Shown: positions 63,469-64,000 of the stretch, piece after piece
Layout of the letters: each line of letters begins with the position of its first letter
How positions within the stretch are numbered: the first letter of the stretch is position 1
Source: Synechocystis sp. LKSZ1
GTDB lineage: Bacteria; Cyanobacteriota; Cyanobacteriia; Cyanobacteriales; Microcystaceae
Assembly (NCBI RefSeq): GCF_040436315.1
Contig: NZ_AP031572.1
Location: 434,001 to 498,000, forward strand
Reading direction: 5' to 3'
Length of the DNA: 64,000 bases
Program-made: the position numbers and the translations under genes
Notes under the pieces: generated by a model
The model's input: only the letters and a program-made list of their open reading frames with translations
Databases searched by the model: none
What the model was told of the DNA's origin: nothing

Positions 63469-64000
63469 ATGAATGAAGGTATGGGTTTAGTGGACATTCA
63501 AGCTATCCTTATCCAGCTACTCAAAACTATTGATTGCGTTCTTTGGATTCACGCTTTAGAGCACAATAAATTAATTTATATTAATCCCGCTTATAATCAA
63601 ATTTGGGGTGAATTCTCTGGCAATTATGAAGAGGCTTTTTCGGTTTATCTAGCTTCGATTCATCCTGAAGATCAAGAGAGTGTTATTCGGGTTTTCAATT
63701 CTCCATTTCAGCAAAATTTAACACATTTTGAATATCGAGTTTTTAATCGAGACGGCAATCTACGTTGGATTCAAACAAAACGCTATCCTATTGCCAATGA
63801 GTCAGGGGCAATCGTTCATGTGGTGGATGTTTCTTATGACATAACAGAGAGAAAAAATTCACAAATTTCTTTGGAAAAATTCAGAAAGCTCTTTGAAAAA
63901 CTATTAGAGGCTGTTCCTGTTGGCATTTTTCAAAATGACGCCCAAGGAAACTGTATTTATATTAATCAAAAAACCTGTGAAATTCTTGATATTACTTTGC
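63469..64000 (+). CDS. PAS-domain sensor protein, N-terminal part (runs off the window)
   Basis: The open frame begins at ATG 63469 and continues past 64000. Residues about 20-125 form a complete PAS/PAC unit (TIDCVLWIHALEHNKLIYINPAY, HPEDQESVIRVF, FEYRVFNRDGNLRWIQTKRYP, VDVSYDITERK). A second PAS begins at about 140 (EKLLEAVPVGIFQNDAQGNC). Such N-termini usually lead to histidine kinases or GGDEF enzymes; the output domain is outside the window. Confidence 0.88.
   Translation, partial: MNEGMGLVDIQAILIQLLKTIDCVLWIHALEHNKLIYINPAYNQIWGEFSGNYEEAFSVYLASIHPEDQESVIRVFNSPFQQNLTHFEYRVFNRDGNLRWIQTKRYPIANESGAIVHVVDVSYDITERKNSQISLEKFRKLFEKLLEAVPVGIFQNDAQGNCIYINQKTCEILDITL

Overview
The window is a chromosomal segment of a unicellular cyanobacterium close to Synechocystis. 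The evidence is an FtsH2-type protease of 627 residues, a Cph2-type photoreceptor with the full GAF-GAF-GGDEF-EAL-GAF-GGDEF layout, geranylgeranyl reductase (ChlP), the cphB-cphA cyanophycin pair, Ycf46 and Ycf35, an SpkB-like kinase and several cyanobacterial-only families (DUF1815, DUF29, KGK, ABA4-like). By eye the core genes have balanced base composition and are very rich in GGCC, whereas several accessory genes are AT-rich and almost free of GGCC. I saw no tRNA, rRNA or CRISPR array.

Layout. 0-4.5 kb: cell-wall carboxypeptidase, aat, an SH3-domain secreted protein, prfC. 4.5-10.2 kb, accessory: a PIN-domain gene paired with a PD-(D/E)XK-like gene and bracketed by two diverged copies of the 3' end of the preceding gene, then a dynamin-like GTPase, three tandem KGK-domain paralogues and a small HNH nuclease. 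10.2-32 kb, mostly housekeeping: sufE, gpsA, Nudix, cbiG-cobJ, ftsH2, rluD, comEC, dnaN, the stress-type slr0373-like/ycf46 pair, ycf35, cobH, glycerol dehydrogenase, cph2 and an M48 protease. 32-35.6 kb: an AT-rich sulfotransferase-like gene, an aldo/keto reductase and chlP. 36-41.8 kb: a chaperone-usher pilus locus (pilin, PapD-like chaperone, small secreted protein, TPR protein, usher) interrupted by a frameshifted REP-associated (RAYT) transposase. 41.9-49.5 kb: cphA, cphB, trmD, thiS, a SpoIID protein, comF and a histidine phosphatase.

49.5-55.5 kb is the most plastic part. It holds a BrnT/BrnA-like toxin-antitoxin remnant inside two nested pairs of direct repeats, a two-gene module in which a ParA ATPase is fused to an HsdR-like nuclease domain and partnered by a ParB-like/Rho_N protein, a decayed SH3 gene, a DUF559 nuclease, two DUF29 genes, and five of the six copies of a hairpin-containing dispersed repeat. 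55.5-64 kb: an ABC exporter, a 2Fe-2S ferredoxin, TolC, gamma-glutamyltransferase, an SpkB-like kinase, a third DUF29 gene and the start of a PAS sensor that runs off the end.

The best candidates for something undescribed are the nuclease-ParA plus ParB-like/Rho_N pair at 50632-52946, and the recurring architecture in which small nuclease or toxin cassettes sit beside a second, diverged copy of a host gene's 3' end (4372-5946 and 49402-50495). The second pattern suggests capture by recombination with related DNA rather than by a transposase.
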